A stretch of 64,000 nt of DNA from Candidatus Gastranaerophilales bacterium (GTDB taxonomy: Bacteria; Cyanobacteriota; Vampirovibrionia; Gastranaerophilales; Gastranaerophilaceae). Shown one piece after another: positions 1-9,499 of this stretch (its first letter is position 1; every line of letters starts with the position of its first letter). The notes under the pieces are model-generated. The model was not told the DNA's origin, ran no database searches, and was given only the letters and a program-made list of their open reading frames with translations. The position numbers and the translations under genes were made by a program. The stretch spans positions 1 through 64,000 of the forward strand of contig CALUVH010000009.1 of NCBI GenBank assembly GCA_944324175.1, in the 5' to 3' direction.

Positions 1-186
1 TTAAATACGACTCCCTTATATATTCTCTATTTGTCTGCTTGTTCAAGTTCATATTCTGATTATATCGTATTTTTTGATGCTCCGCAAGTGGGCAATAAAA
101 ATTTCATCCATCCACAGGAGAAAAAGCCCATTCGCTCAAGCAAATATAACTTTATTTTTCGTTACAATGTAAAAATTTCAGGCACT
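1..186. other. Gene-free left edge
   Basis: No convincing coding frame is seen. The short open frames here lack ribosome-binding sites and run through the terminator on the right. The stretch is AT-rich and could hold the promoter of a gene lying left of the window. Confidence 0.4.
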
Positions 187-216
187 AAAAAGCCCCTTAT
201 TAGCAAGGGGCTTTTT
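187..216 (-). terminator. Intrinsic terminator of the signalling operon
   Basis: Arms AGCCCCTT (191-198) and AAGGGGCT (205-212) form an 8-bp stem with a 6-base loop. An A-tract lies on one side and a T-tract on the other, so it could work in both directions. It sits just past the stop of the pentapeptide-repeat gene on the minus strand. Confidence 0.85.
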
Positions 217-222
217 GTAATC

Positions 223-753
223 CTAGTAATCACCAACAGATGACTCATCCTCATCTCGAAGTGATGATAAATCATCCTTGCAGGTGACATCAAAACCGTC
301 AGGTAACAAATCATCATCAGGCCATATTGTATCATCATCAAAACGACTCGCGTCAAGATTATACGCCGCTGTTAAATCAGAATTACTCAAATTTGCTTCT
401 GATAAAATGCAACCCGCAAGATCTGAATCTGTAAAGTTACAGTATGTCATTTCTGCGTAACTACAATCAGCACCCGTTAATAGGCTTTCTGAAAAATCAC
501 ATTCTAAAATTCTTGCTCTGGTAAAATCAACTGAAGTTAAATCAGCACCGGAAAAATTAGTTAGCGAAATACTACTATCCGCAAATGAACTTGAATTGAG
601 ATCTACATTACTAAAATCAATTTCATTCAATACGATTCCTGAAAAATCCACTTCACTAAGGTCTACTTCTTCCTGATCTATTTTCCATTCATTGAATCTT
701 TCCGGGTGTTTCCTTAACAACTCGATTAATTCTTCTTTAGTATAATCAATCAT
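223..753 (-). CDS. Pentapeptide-repeat protein
   Basis: 176 residues. After an N-terminal helix (about 1-30) the chain is a run of five-residue repeats of the A(D/N)Lxx / VDFSx type from about residue 30 to 140, for example GADLTSVDF and EANLSNSDL. Such repeats fold into a right-handed square beta-helix. The tail is very acidic (many D and E). The family has no single function: some members mimic DNA, others are scaffolds. AAGGAG lies just before the ATG. It is the last gene of a five-gene minus-strand operon with HD-GYP, TPR and response-regulator genes, so a role in that signalling output is possible but unproven. No signal peptide, so probably cytoplasmic. Confidence 0.85.
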   Translation of the reverse strand: MIDYTKEELIELLRKHPERFNEWKIDQEEVDLSEVDFSGIVLNEIDFSNVDLNSSSFADSSISLTNFSGADLTSVDFTRARILECDFSESLLTGADCSYAEMTYCNFTDSDLAGCILSEANLSNSDLTAAYNLDASRFDDDTIWPDDDLLPDGFDVTCKDDLSSLRDEDESSVGDY

Positions 754-774
754 AAATTCTCCTTAAAATTATCT

Positions 775-1392
775 TCAACTGCTAATTAAATCCATTTGCA
801 TCGCCAAAAGTGTTGCTTGAGTGCGACTTGTTACTTTTAATTTTTTGAATATGTTATTCAAGTGCGTCTTTACAGTAACCTCTTTTACAAACAACTTTTC
901 AGCTATTTCTTTGTTACTCGCCCCTTGGGTAAGCATCTTTAATACTTCCAGTTCTCTTTGCGTGAGCGGATCTTTTTTTGAATTAACATCAAAACTCATA
1001 TCTTTTGAACTCATCGGCTGTTGTCTTTTAGAACGTCTCAATACAGCTTCCATTCTCGCAAGTAAGTTCGGCAACATAAACGGTTTTGTTATGTAATCAT
1101 CGGCACCGCTTCGCAAGTATGATACCATTTTTTCATCATCTGCAACTGCTGTCAACATTATTACGGGTAAATTTTTGGTATTTATATCTTTTCGAATAGC
1201 TTTTAAAGTCTCCCAGCCGTTCATATTAGGCATCATAACATCAAGTAAAACAATGTCAAATTTGTTAATGGAATTTGACAATACACTCAAAGCCTGAACT
1301 CCATCAGTCGCTACTTCTACGTTATAACCGTAAAAAGGCAGGGCATCTTTTAAATATTTTGAATTGTCATCAACCAGCAAAACATTTACCAT
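775..1392 (-). CDS. Response regulator, REC plus LuxR-type HTH
   Basis: 205 residues from the chosen ATG, which has AAAGGA about 11 bases upstream. An in-frame TTG at 1419 would add nine residues and overlap the upstream gene. The receiver domain (about 1-120) has the acidic pair D8/D9, phospho-acceptor D51 in LLDVMMP, T81 and K103 in ITKPF. A NarL/LuxR-type DNA-binding domain follows (about 140-200) with LTQRELEVLKML and SNKEIAEKLFVKEVTVKTH. It should be a phosphorylation-controlled transcription factor. No histidine kinase is encoded nearby. A second regulator of the same class lies directly upstream, so the two may act on the same or linked targets. Confidence 0.93.
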   Translation of the reverse strand: MVNVLLVDDNSKYLKDALPFYGYNVEVATDGVQALSVLSNSINKFDIVLLDVMMPNMNGWETLKAIRKDINTKNLPVIMLTAVADDEKMVSYLRSGADDYITKPFMLPNLLARMEAVLRRSKRQQPMSSKDMSFDVNSKKDPLTQRELEVLKMLTQGASNKEIAEKLFVKEVTVKTHLNNIFKKLKVTSRTQATLLAMQMDLISS

Positions 1393-1411
1393 TTGTTTTT
1401 TAATCCTTTGA

Positions 1412-2059
1412 TTAAACAATCTTATTTTTCAAAGCCTTTAATGCAGCTTGAAGTCTGTCGTCTACTTCCAATTTTTGCAAGATGTTTGCAACGTGAGCCT
1501 TTGTTGTGTTTATACTTATGACCAAAATCTGAGCTATTTCCATGTTACTGTAACCCTCTGTCATCAGTTTTAATATCTGAGCTTCGCGGGTAGTTAAGTC
1601 ATAATCTTTTTTTGCACTTCCATTATCTATAGATGGTACGTTTGATGTCGCTTTTAGCACAATATGAGCAACACTCGGATCAAACCAAGCTGCACCATCC
1701 GCTACTGACTGTACAACATGCACTAATCGTTTTGGATTAATTTCTTTTGAACAATACGCATTAGCTCCTGCACGCAAACTGTTTAACACCTCTTTTTCAT
1801 CATTATGAGAGGTCAAAATTATCACTTTTACATCCTTATTAGAGGAACGGATTTGTCTTGTTGCTTCTATACCGTTCATTTTAGGTAGTCCTAAATCCAT
1901 TATCACAACATCAATATGGTTGTTATTAAAAATTTCAATAGCATGCTCTGCTGAATCAGCTTCATAAATTGTATCAACGTAGTCCACACCTTCAAAAGTT
2001 GTCTTGAGTCCAAATCTCGTTAATTCATGATCTTCGACTATTAAAATATTTATTTTCAT
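1412..2059 (-). CDS. Response regulator, NarL/LuxR family
   Basis: 215 residues. The receiver domain carries E9/D10, phospho-acceptor D55 in IMDLGLPKMNG, T83 and K105. The C-terminal LuxR-type helix-turn-helix has LTTREAQILKLMTEG and SNMEIAQILVISINTTKAH. All phosphorylation residues are present, so it should be a phosphorylation-controlled transcription factor. Its ATG overlaps the stop of the TPR gene upstream (ATGA), which implies translational coupling. Tandem response regulators next to a c-di-GMP phosphodiesterase-type protein suggest one signalling module. The partner kinase is not in the window. Confidence 0.93.
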   Translation of the reverse strand: MKINILIVEDHELTRFGLKTTFEGVDYVDTIYEADSAEHAIEIFNNNHIDVVIMDLGLPKMNGIEATRQIRSSNKDVKVIILTSHNDEKEVLNSLRAGANAYCSKEINPKRLVHVVQSVADGAAWFDPSVAHIVLKATSNVPSIDNGSAKKDYDLTTREAQILKLMTEGYSNMEIAQILVISINTTKAHVANILQKLEVDDRLQAALKALKNKIV

Positions 2060-3600
2060 ATATTAAGTTCCTCTTTAGCGGGTAAATATTCAGGGTTTAA
2101 TATCAAACTCTTTTTAAAATTGTTTACTGCTTCATCTTGCAAGCCCTGATTTTTATTAATTAACCCTAAATAATAATAGTATCTAAAATCATTTTCGTCA
2201 ATATATTTTGCAGTTGCAAGGTATACTTTTGCAGAGTCAAAATTTTGACGTTCGATTTCAACACGGGCCAGATCTATCCAGCCATCTTTACAGTTGTTAT
2301 TAAGAGCTACACATTTTTTCAAATAGGCTAACTGTTTTGTCGCATCGCTAAGTGCGATATAATAATAAGCAGCATAAGAATTATTATAAGCCTTCAAAAC
2401 CTTCGTAAAAATGTCCAACGCCTTGTCTTTTTTATCAAGTTTGTAATATGTCTTAGCTAATTTTATTGTATTATCAGGTGATGACTTATCTTTTGAGGCT
2501 TTTGAATAATAATCAAGCGCTTTTTTCAAATCGTTCTCCCTATATGCTAAATCACCCATAACCGATAGTGCAAATATTTCTCCGCCATCTATTTTAAGAG
2601 CTTTTGTAGCTGCATCCTGCGCTTTATCGTAATCCTTCATATCAAAGTAGACTCTTGAAAGTAATGAATACACTTGTGCATTCATTTTATTTTTATTACT
2701 TATCGCCCCTTGAAGCGTTCTCACTGCCTTCGTGTTTTCACCTTCGTAGTAATAATAAAAACCAAGGTGATAATTCTTCTGTGCTTCGTTTTTCTTTGTT
2801 TTGTATAAGATAAATTGCTCAAGAGAATTAACTTTTCTGGTAAATTCAGTTGAATATAGTGGTTGTTGTTTTATATAAGCCACGATTTTTAACGCATCTT
2901 GAGGTTTTTTCCCTTGTGAAATAATTTCAGCTTGAAGTTTTTTATAATTCAGATTTTTGTCATTCATTGACACAGCAATATCTATATATGTTTTAGCGTT
3001 TTCAATATCCCCTGATTTTAAAAGTCCGAGTGCAACAACATAATTCGCATAATCTGAATTTTTCAAAAGAGTTGTATTTTTTATCAATTCTGTAGATGCC
3101 TCGCGACTTTGGGCATTATATACGATATTTGAATACATTTCTCCCAGATAAATTTCATCATCGGAACGTAGTTTTTTACTCGGAAAATAATAACGCTTGA
3201 CATCTTCTACTATAATATCCGTGACTTCCTTATCTTGCATTTTTGACATAGCCAATTCTGATAAGTTGAAAAAACCTAAATCAGCCATACGCTCCGCCAT
3301 TTGCATGTATGCATAATCATTTTTCGGGGTAGTCTCAATTAAAACTCTAAAGTCAGCGTATGAAGACTTTACATTACTTTGGATAAATCTATCAAGTGCT
3401 ATGGCGTATTGATTTTTTACATCATTTTTAGACAAAGTAGCACGTTTGGGTGGAATACCAATAAGGTTTTTTGGGGTTAAATCCAACATATCAACAGGGT
3501 TTACCGGCTGGATTTGCATAGGTAAATCCAAAGCCATAGCAGGTATTCCAACTGCTATCAGTATTGATATTAATGCTAGCTTTGTCCCTGTTTTTATCAA
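2056..3600 (-). CDS. Secreted TPR-repeat protein
   Basis: 514 residues. A signal peptide is visible at residues 1-23 (MIKTGTK, then a hydrophobic run ending AMA). The rest is mostly helical, with tetratricopeptide repeats clearest from about residue 270 to the end, for example AYYYIALSDATKQLAYLKK and FDSAKVYLATAKYI. It is probably periplasmic or outer-membrane associated and acts as a protein-binding scaffold; TPR proteins rarely have catalytic activity. It lies 3 bases below the GAF/HD-GYP gene and overlaps the response regulator below by ATGA, so these genes are cotranscribed. The interaction partner cannot be read from the sequence. Confidence 0.85.
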   Translation of the reverse strand: MIKTGTKLALISILIAVGIPAMALDLPMQIQPVNPVDMLDLTPKNLIGIPPKRATLSKNDVKNQYAIALDRFIQSNVKSSYADFRVLIETTPKNDYAYMQMAERMADLGFFNLSELAMSKMQDKEVTDIIVEDVKRYYFPSKKLRSDDEIYLGEMYSNIVYNAQSREASTELIKNTTLLKNSDYANYVVALGLLKSGDIENAKTYIDIAVSMNDKNLNYKKLQAEIISQGKKPQDALKIVAYIKQQPLYSTEFTRKVNSLEQFILYKTKKNEAQKNYHLGFYYYYEGENTKAVRTLQGAISNKNKMNAQVYSLLSRVYFDMKDYDKAQDAATKALKIDGGEIFALSVMGDLAYRENDLKKALDYYSKASKDKSSPDNTIKLAKTYYKLDKKDKALDIFTKVLKAYNNSYAAYYYIALSDATKQLAYLKKCVALNNNCKDGWIDLARVEIERQNFDSAKVYLATAKYIDENDFRYYYYLGLINKNQGLQDEAVNNFKKSLILNPEYLPAKEELNI

Positions 3601-3603
3601 TTT

Positions 3604-5343
3604 CTAACCCTCGTTACTTATTACATTCCCTGAATAGTAATAATTAAACAATTCAAGTATATGTTTTTGCTCATTTGTTACATTTTCATTATTGATAAAA
3701 TTATATATATCATCAAGATTATAATTTCTCAAAAGCTCCTGATCTTCTTGTTTTAGACTGTTATGATTTTCAGTCAAAAATACTTTAATTATTTTATCCA
3801 AAGAAATTTTCAAAAACACATCTACAATATTTTTATCAAAATGAGTACCGCTATCTTTTTTTAGAATACTAATAACATTTCCTATAGGCATTTTGTCACG
3901 ATAGTGTCTTCGAGATGTAATTGCGTCAAATACGTCAGAAACAGCCAATATTCTACCACCATATGGGATGTCCTCACCTTTCAGGTGCCTATAATAACCT
4001 GAACCATCATATTTTTCATGATGAGAGCAGGCTATTTCTGTTATCATTCTGAAACCTTCAGTCATGTTTATTTTTTCTAAGATATTGTGAGTAATTTTCA
4101 CATGCTCTTGAATATGTTTGTATTCTTCATCGGTTAACTTACCCTCTTTTTGTAAGACTGAATCTCTTATCCCTATTTTGCCGATATCATGTAGTATTGC
4201 AGCCTTTTCAATTATTTCTTTATCTTTTTCATCTAATCCCAATTCTTCAACAATGAGCATAGAATATAATTTAACTCTTGTAGAATGACCTGCTGTAATC
4301 TTATCACGGGCATCAATAGATGTTGCAAGAGTATCTATAAAACTTTCAAATAGTTGCTTTTGTTCTTTGTACAATTCCTTTTGTTGTTCAAACAGTTGAG
4401 CATTTTCAAGTGCTATACTTGCACTACCACCGATTGCAACGAGCAAATCTTCATCATTTTTGGTGAATACACCATCAATCTTATTCAACACCTGAAAAGC
4501 ACCTATTATTTCCTGATTATTATTTTTTATTGGCATGCATAAAATTGTCTTTGTTCTATAGCCGGTTTCTTTATCAACTTCAGGATTAAAACGAGGATCA
4601 GCATAAGCCTCTTCAATATTTATGGATTCACCAGTTTTCACCACATAGCCAGCTAACCCTTTGTCTGCAGGAAAACGTATTTCTGTATCATCCAAGCCTA
4701 ATGCAACTTTTGACCAAAGCTCATCCTTTTCTTTATCCCAAATAAAAACAGTACAACGATCTGCCTGAATAGCGTTTTTCGTCTCCTCAGCTATCACCTT
4801 CAACAAAACATTAATATCGGTCAAAGCTGTAATTGAACGACCAATTTTTACAAGTGACACCAACGGATCACTTTTCATTGGCATTGAATATTCCATTCCA
4901 TTATTAATTTGACGTATCCTTAAATTAACCTCTGATACAAAATTATATTCATCATTTTTGCTAAACGTTTCCTGCGCATTATTGTAATGTCGCAATGCCA
5001 CAGAATTATTACCTTCTACAAAGTTAATTGTACCGAGTGCGTACTGATAAAATGCGTATGCCGTATCACTTTTTGAAAATTCTGCCATACAAGCACCATC
5101 ATTAACTAATGATAAAGCTTCATTGTAATAATTCTTATCATTTAAATATTTGCACATCCCTTCCATGCACAAACATATTGAAATATACTCACTTAACGTA
5201 GAATTTTTCAATTTTGCCATTGCTTGAGAAAATTTTTCATAAGCCCCTACATAATCCTTTTCACAAAGCGCTGAAATAGCCTGTAAAATTATTTCTTTGG
5301 CTTCGTTTCTTAATTCCAATTCGCCATTAACTGCTTGTTCCAT
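3604..5343 (-). CDS. GAF / HD-GYP cyclic-di-GMP phosphodiesterase-like protein
   Basis: 579 residues in three parts: an N-terminal TPR-like helical region (about 1-150), a GAF sensory domain (about 170-315) and an HD-GYP domain (about 335-520). The HD-GYP part keeps metal-binding residues: GHSTRV, ILHDIGKIGI with HD at 385-386, and SHHEKYDGSG. The signature GYP is GYY here (449-451). HD-GYP enzymes hydrolyse cyclic di-GMP, and GAF domains often bind small ligands or cyclic nucleotides. There is no signal peptide, so the protein is probably a soluble cytoplasmic sensor-enzyme. It is the first gene of the minus-strand signalling operon. A GGDEF protein that could make the substrate lies at 27324-29216. 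Confidence 0.92.
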   Translation of the reverse strand: MEQAVNGELELRNEAKEIILQAISALCEKDYVGAYEKFSQAMAKLKNSTLSEYISICLCMEGMCKYLNDKNYYNEALSLVNDGACMAEFSKSDTAYAFYQYALGTINFVEGNNSVALRHYNNAQETFSKNDEYNFVSEVNLRIRQINNGMEYSMPMKSDPLVSLVKIGRSITALTDINVLLKVIAEETKNAIQADRCTVFIWDKEKDELWSKVALGLDDTEIRFPADKGLAGYVVKTGESINIEEAYADPRFNPEVDKETGYRTKTILCMPIKNNNQEIIGAFQVLNKIDGVFTKNDEDLLVAIGGSASIALENAQLFEQQKELYKEQKQLFESFIDTLATSIDARDKITAGHSTRVKLYSMLIVEELGLDEKDKEIIEKAAILHDIGKIGIRDSVLQKEGKLTDEEYKHIQEHVKITHNILEKINMTEGFRMITEIACSHHEKYDGSGYYRHLKGEDIPYGGRILAVSDVFDAITSRRHYRDKMPIGNVISILKKDSGTHFDKNIVDVFLKISLDKIIKVFLTENHNSLKQEDQELLRNYNLDDIYNFINNENVTNEQKHILELFNYYYSGNVISNEG

Positions 5344-5387
5344 TGAATATCCTTTTTGATAAATTAACCTACATATATTTTTATTGT

Positions 5388-5393
5388 ATTATA
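5388..5393 (-). promoter_or_regulatory. Candidate -10 box for the signalling operon
   Basis: TATAAT reads on the minus strand about 45 bases before the HD-GYP start. The -35 region is weak (AGACTT at a 17-base spacing), so only the -10 is supported. Confidence 0.4.
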
Positions 5394-5459
5394 CTATAGA
5401 TAATAAAACAAAGTCTATTTGATGTAGATTATAAATTAAATTTAAAAAAAAGGGGAAAT

Positions 5460-6146
5460 ATGAAAAAAATCACTATATTAATTCCTGTGTATAATGAAGT
5501 GAATACGCTAATGGAAATGCTCAAAAAAGTTGAACAGACAAATTTTTGCAATTTAGAAAAAGAGATAATCTTGATTGATGACTGCTCAACAGATGGAACA
5601 AAAGAACTATATCCTAATATTTCCCATAAAATTCTCTACCATAACCATAATCAAGGTAAGGGCGCAGCACTTAGAACTGGACTTACAGAAGCAACTGGTG
5701 ATATTATAGTCATACAAGATGCTGACTTAGAATATGAGCCTGAAGATTATGAACCTTTGATAAAATTAATACTGGAAGACAAGGCTGATGTGTGCTATGG
5801 AACAAGACTTTCAGGAGGTAAGCCTTCTCGCTCGTTTATGTTTACACACCTGCTTGGAAACAAATTTTTATCCCTCCTTACAAACATACTGTATGGTTCA
5901 ACATTAACTGACATGGAAACTTGTTATAAGGCATTCAGAGCAGATTTTATCAAAGATATAAAAATAAGATCCAACAGATTCGACTTTGAACCTGAAATTA
6001 CGGCAAAAGTTTTAAAAAAACACGCAAGATTATATGAATTACCAGTGTCATACTACGGTAGAGAATTCAGTGAAGGGAAAAAAATAACTTGGAAAGATGG
6101 TATATTCGCTATCATTGCATTAATAAAGTATCGATTTATTGATTAA
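5460..6146 (+). CDS. Family 2 glycosyltransferase, dolichol-phosphate-mannose-synthase-like
   Basis: 228 residues. The GT-A fold begins with ITILIPVYNEVNTL, followed by LIDDCSTDGT, NQGKGAALRTGL and the metal-binding IQDADLEYEP (DAD motif). Late in the protein SNRFDFEPEITAKVLK matches the acceptor-side motif of polyprenyl-phosphate glycosyltransferases. There are no C-terminal membrane spans, so it is the short soluble-type form. It probably transfers a sugar from a nucleotide sugar to a polyprenyl phosphate for envelope glycan synthesis. An AGGGGAAAT ribosome-binding site lies just before the ATG. It is divergent from the signalling operon and followed by a 106-base gap, so it is probably monocistronic. 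Confidence 0.9.
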   Translation: MKKITILIPVYNEVNTLMEMLKKVEQTNFCNLEKEIILIDDCSTDGTKELYPNISHKILYHNHNQGKGAALRTGLTEATGDIIVIQDADLEYEPEDYEPLIKLILEDKADVCYGTRLSGGKPSRSFMFTHLLGNKFLSLLTNILYGSTLTDMETCYKAFRADFIKDIKIRSNRFDFEPEITAKVLKKHARLYELPVSYYGREFSEGKKITWKDGIFAIIALIKYRFID

Positions 6147-6252
6147 AATTCTATTTCAAATTTGATACAAACGAATGAAATTGGCTATTTTTTGTTGACA
6201 TAATCCAAAATATAAACTAATATTCTTTTATAGGAAATATGGGAGAGTAAAA

Positions 6253-6780
6253 ATGTCAGATAATTTTGATACAATAAAATGTCCTGCTTGCCAAAAAGAA
6301 ATGAAAAAAATATTTATACCAAGTGAAGGTATTAATGTGGATATTTGCTTAGATGGATGTGGCGGAATTTACTTTGATAACAGAGAATTCAAATATTTTG
6401 ACGAGCAACATGAAAACATTGATGAAATTATAAAAGCTGTAGAAGGTAAAACTTTTGAAAAAACTGACGAAACGCTTCCTCGTACTTGCCCTGTATGTGG
6501 TGCAAGAATGGTCAAAAACTTCGCAAGCGTGAAAAAGGAAGTTCAAATAGATGAATGCTATGCTTGTGGTGGTAAATTTTTGGATCACGGAGAATTAAGC
6601 AAAATTCGTGCCCAATACAAAACTGAAGAAGAGCGAACTGCCGATTCTATGAAACTTTTATATGATACCGTCGGTATAAAATTAAAAGCATTAGACGCTG
6701 AAAGAGAAGAACTGGCAAGAAAACGCTCACCTTTGAAAAAATTATTTGATCATTTGGTCGGTATGGATTCAAAAATATAA
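6253..6780 (+). CDS. Double zinc-ribbon (zf-TFIIB-like) protein
   Basis: 175 residues with two copies of the same zinc-ribbon pattern. The first runs CPACQKEM ... CLDGCGGIYFDNREF (about 9-45). The second runs CPVCGARMVK ... CYACGGKFLDHGEL (about 79-117). Each has a CxxC pair, a second Cys pair and the GG(I/K)(Y/F)(F/L)D ending seen in the zf-TFIIB family. The remainder is a charged helix. Members are common in bacteria but their function is unknown; nucleic-acid or protein binding is usually supposed. There is a weak GGGAG before the ATG. The neighbours (glycosyltransferase, LptF-like permease) give no clear clue. Confidence 0.88.
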   Translation: MSDNFDTIKCPACQKEMKKIFIPSEGINVDICLDGCGGIYFDNREFKYFDEQHENIDEIIKAVEGKTFEKTDETLPRTCPVCGARMVKNFASVKKEVQIDECYACGGKFLDHGELSKIRAQYKTEEERTADSMKLLYDTVGIKLKALDAEREELARKRSPLKKLFDHLVGMDSKI

Positions 6781-6840
6781 TTTTTATAAAAATTATTTAA
6801 CATATTTGCTAATCATTTTTTTTTAATTTATCATGCACTT

Positions 6841-7965
6841 ATGCTAGAAGTTATAAAGAAAAAATATAATCAAATCACAATACTTGATAAATATATATTA
6901 AGACAGATTATTGAGATGTTTATAATGGGTGTGTGCGTGTTTACGTCAATAATTTTTGCCTCAGACACATTCATCACTCTTATTAAACAAATTTCCATGT
7001 TCGGAATACCTTTTAAAGTCGCACTCATGATGATTATTTTAAATTTGCCATCAGTAATCGTCATGACAATTCCTATGGGAGTATTACTTGCGACTGTAAT
7101 GACTTTGAACAGATTGAGTTTAGCTTCAGAAATTACAGTAATGCGAGCATGTGGCATCGGACTCAATCGCATTGCAAAACCAATTTTTATATTCGCAATA
7201 GTGATGTCCGTATTCAGTTTTGTCATAAATGAAAGCGTTGTACCTGTTATGACAAAACAATCAAAAGACCTTGCTCTATGGTCACTCGGACAAAAAAATA
7301 TCCCTGAAGGAAAACAAAATTTTGTATTCAAAGAAACCAATGAATTTGGACAACTTAAAAGATTATTTTATGTAGGCTACTGCGAAGACAAAATTCTATA
7401 CAACATTACTGTACTTGACACTAACGATGACAACACAATTCAAGTACTACAGGCAGACGAAGGTAAGACATCTCCTGAAGGATGGGATTTTGAAAAAGGT
7501 GCAGTCTACACAATTGGCGACAAGGGAAAAGTTTTGAATACGACTCTTTTTGATAATTCAACCGTTAAATTTGGAGTAGATTTATCAAAAGAATTAAATA
7601 AAAACGTCGCAAAAGAAATGAATTTTTCAAAGTTAATAAAATATATAAAACATAATCAGCTGGATCAAGATAAAAAGAATGAAATTGTAATTGAATTATT
7701 CGACAAAATTGCACTTCCTCTTACGACTTTAGCATTAGTTTTAATCGGGGTGCCGCTAGCAATCACTCCTCCTAGAGTTAGATATAATCGAGGCTTTTTG
7801 TTTAGTATTTTGATTATTTTTGCATATTATTTGATAAGAGCACTTTCAATATCATTTGGTGAAGCCGGTGCATTACATCCATTCTTGGCAGCATGGATGC
7901 CTAACATTATACTAACAGCATTAGGAACACTTCTGTATTACAAAAAAGTATTTACTATAGAATAA
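6841..7965 (+). CDS. lptF: LptF/LptG-family permease (YjgP/YjgQ)
   Basis: 374 residues. The family layout is present: two or three N-terminal membrane helices (about 20-120, including IPMGVLLATVMTLNRLS and MRACGI), a periplasmic beta-rich domain (about 150-260) and three C-terminal helices (about 280-370, including LPLTTLALVLIGVPLAI). LptF/G proteins form the membrane part of the ABC machine that lifts lipopolysaccharide from the inner membrane to the Lpt bridge. This suggests an outer membrane with LPS, in line with the heptosyltransferase-like gene at 26227-27288. LptF and LptG cannot be told apart here. Cyanobacterial relatives often occur as single copies. No Shine-Dalgarno sequence is evident. 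Confidence 0.88.
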   Translation: MLEVIKKKYNQITILDKYILRQIIEMFIMGVCVFTSIIFASDTFITLIKQISMFGIPFKVALMMIILNLPSVIVMTIPMGVLLATVMTLNRLSLASEITVMRACGIGLNRIAKPIFIFAIVMSVFSFVINESVVPVMTKQSKDLALWSLGQKNIPEGKQNFVFKETNEFGQLKRLFYVGYCEDKILYNITVLDTNDDNTIQVLQADEGKTSPEGWDFEKGAVYTIGDKGKVLNTTLFDNSTVKFGVDLSKELNKNVAKEMNFSKLIKYIKHNQLDQDKKNEIVIELFDKIALPLTTLALVLIGVPLAITPPRVRYNRGFLFSILIIFAYYLIRALSISFGEAGALHPFLAAWMPNIILTALGTLLYYKKVFTIE

Positions 7966-8029
7966 AATATGCTTGATATTGAACTTTTTTTATCATAGAC
8001 TTATCTTAAAGACTAGCTAAGGAGATAAT

Positions 8030-9493
8030 ATGAACGAGCTTTTAAAAAAATCGGCTACAGAACAAAGTAAAGCCTTAAAAAATAAAGAAGTTTCCGCTGT
8101 AGAGTTAACAACTGCAGCATTAGAAAGAATTAATAAATTAGATGAAAAACTTGGAGCTTTCAACTCTTTAACTCAAGATACAGCACTTGAGACAGCCAAA
8201 AAAGTTGATGAAAAAATAGCACACAACGAAGAATTACCACTTTTAGCAGGTATCCCGCTTGCACTAAAAGATAACATGAATTTGATAGGTTCAAAAACTA
8301 CGGCTTCAAGCAAAATTCTTGAAAACTTCGTATCACCGTTTAACGCGACCATTACTGATAAATTGTTAGGGAATCTGGTACCGATTTTAGGTAAAGCTAA
8401 TTTAGACGAGTTTGCAATGGGTTCATCAAATGAAAACTCAGCTTTTAAAAAAGTTCATAATCCTTGGGATTTGAACAAAGTACCGGGAGGCTCATCAGGA
8501 GGTTCAGCAGCGAGCGTTGCATCTTGTGAAGTCACACTGTCTTTAGGCTCAGATACGGGTGGTTCAATTCGTCTACCTGCATCGTTTTGCGGAATTGTAG
8601 GTATGAAACCGACATATGGACGTGTTTCTCGTTATGGTCTTATCGCATTTGCATCATCTTTGGACCAGATTGGTCCTTTTGCAAGAACAGTAGAAGATGC
8701 AGCTAACCTTTTAGAAGTTATTTCAGGACATGATCCAAAAGACAGCACCTCTTTAAACTTGCCTGTTGAGCATTATGCTCAAAATTTAAACAACGACATA
8801 AAGGGTATGAAAGTCGGTATAATAAAAGAATTAATGAGTGAAGGGCTTTCTGAAGATGTTCAAAAAGCTATGGAAAAAGCTATTGAGGATTACAAAAAAT
8901 TGGGCTGTGAAATTGTAGAAATTTCTTTGCCTAATTTAAAATATTCAATCGGAATATACTACATCCTGGCAACTGCAGAATGCTCATCAAACTTAGCAAG
9001 ATTTGACGGTGTAAGATACGGCTATAGGACAGCTGATGCTAAAAATCTTCTCGAAATGTACACAAAAACACGTGCAGAAGGTTTCGGACCGGAGGTAAAG
9101 CGTCGTATAATGCTTGGAACATACGCTTTATCATCAGGATATTACGACGCATACTACAAAAAGGCACAACAAATGCGTGCACTTGTTACAAAAGATTTCA
9201 TAGAAGCATTTAAAAAAGCTGATATATTGATTTCTCCGACCTGTCCGAATACAGCATTTGAATTGGGAGCAAAAGCATCAGATCCGTTAGCTATGTATTT
9301 GACAGATATTGCAACTATTTCAGCGAACTTAGCAGGTATCCCCGGAATGAGTGTTCCTGCGGGATTTGACAAAGATGGTATGCCGATTGGCTTACAAATT
9401 CTTGCACCGCAACTGCAGGAGAGTCGCTTATTTAATGCGGCACACAAATTTGAAAGAGCTAATGACTATTATTTGAAATTGGCTAATATCTAG
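8030..9493 (+). CDS. gatA: Glutamyl-tRNA(Gln)/aspartyl-tRNA(Asn) amidotransferase subunit A
   Basis: 487 residues, the usual length. It has the amidase signature with the Ser-cisSer-Lys triad: the Lys in GIPLALKDNMN, then PGGSSGGSAASVAS and SDTGGSIRLPASF. It releases ammonia from glutamine, and GatB uses the ammonia to convert Glu-tRNA(Gln) to Gln-tRNA(Gln) in the cytoplasm. Its presence implies indirect charging of glutamine and/or asparagine tRNA. gatB and gatC are not adjacent, so the subunits are dispersed, as in cyanobacteria. AAGGAG lies just before the ATG, and a strong terminator follows the stop. Confidence 0.97.
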   Translation: MNELLKKSATEQSKALKNKEVSAVELTTAALERINKLDEKLGAFNSLTQDTALETAKKVDEKIAHNEELPLLAGIPLALKDNMNLIGSKTTASSKILENFVSPFNATITDKLLGNLVPILGKANLDEFAMGSSNENSAFKKVHNPWDLNKVPGGSSGGSAASVASCEVTLSLGSDTGGSIRLPASFCGIVGMKPTYGRVSRYGLIAFASSLDQIGPFARTVEDAANLLEVISGHDPKDSTSLNLPVEHYAQNLNNDIKGMKVGIIKELMSEGLSEDVQKAMEKAIEDYKKLGCEIVEISLPNLKYSIGIYYILATAECSSNLARFDGVRYGYRTADAKNLLEMYTKTRAEGFGPEVKRRIMLGTYALSSGYYDAYYKKAQQMRALVTKDFIEAFKKADILISPTCPNTAFELGAKASDPLAMYLTDIATISANLAGIPGMSVPAGFDKDGMPIGLQILAPQLQESRLFNAAHKFERANDYYLKLANI

Positions 9494-9499
9494 TTTTTC

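Noticed and set aside
31-243. 70-codon plus-strand frame at the left edge
   Set aside because: Runs through a strong terminator hairpin and has no ribosome-binding site or recognisable sequence.
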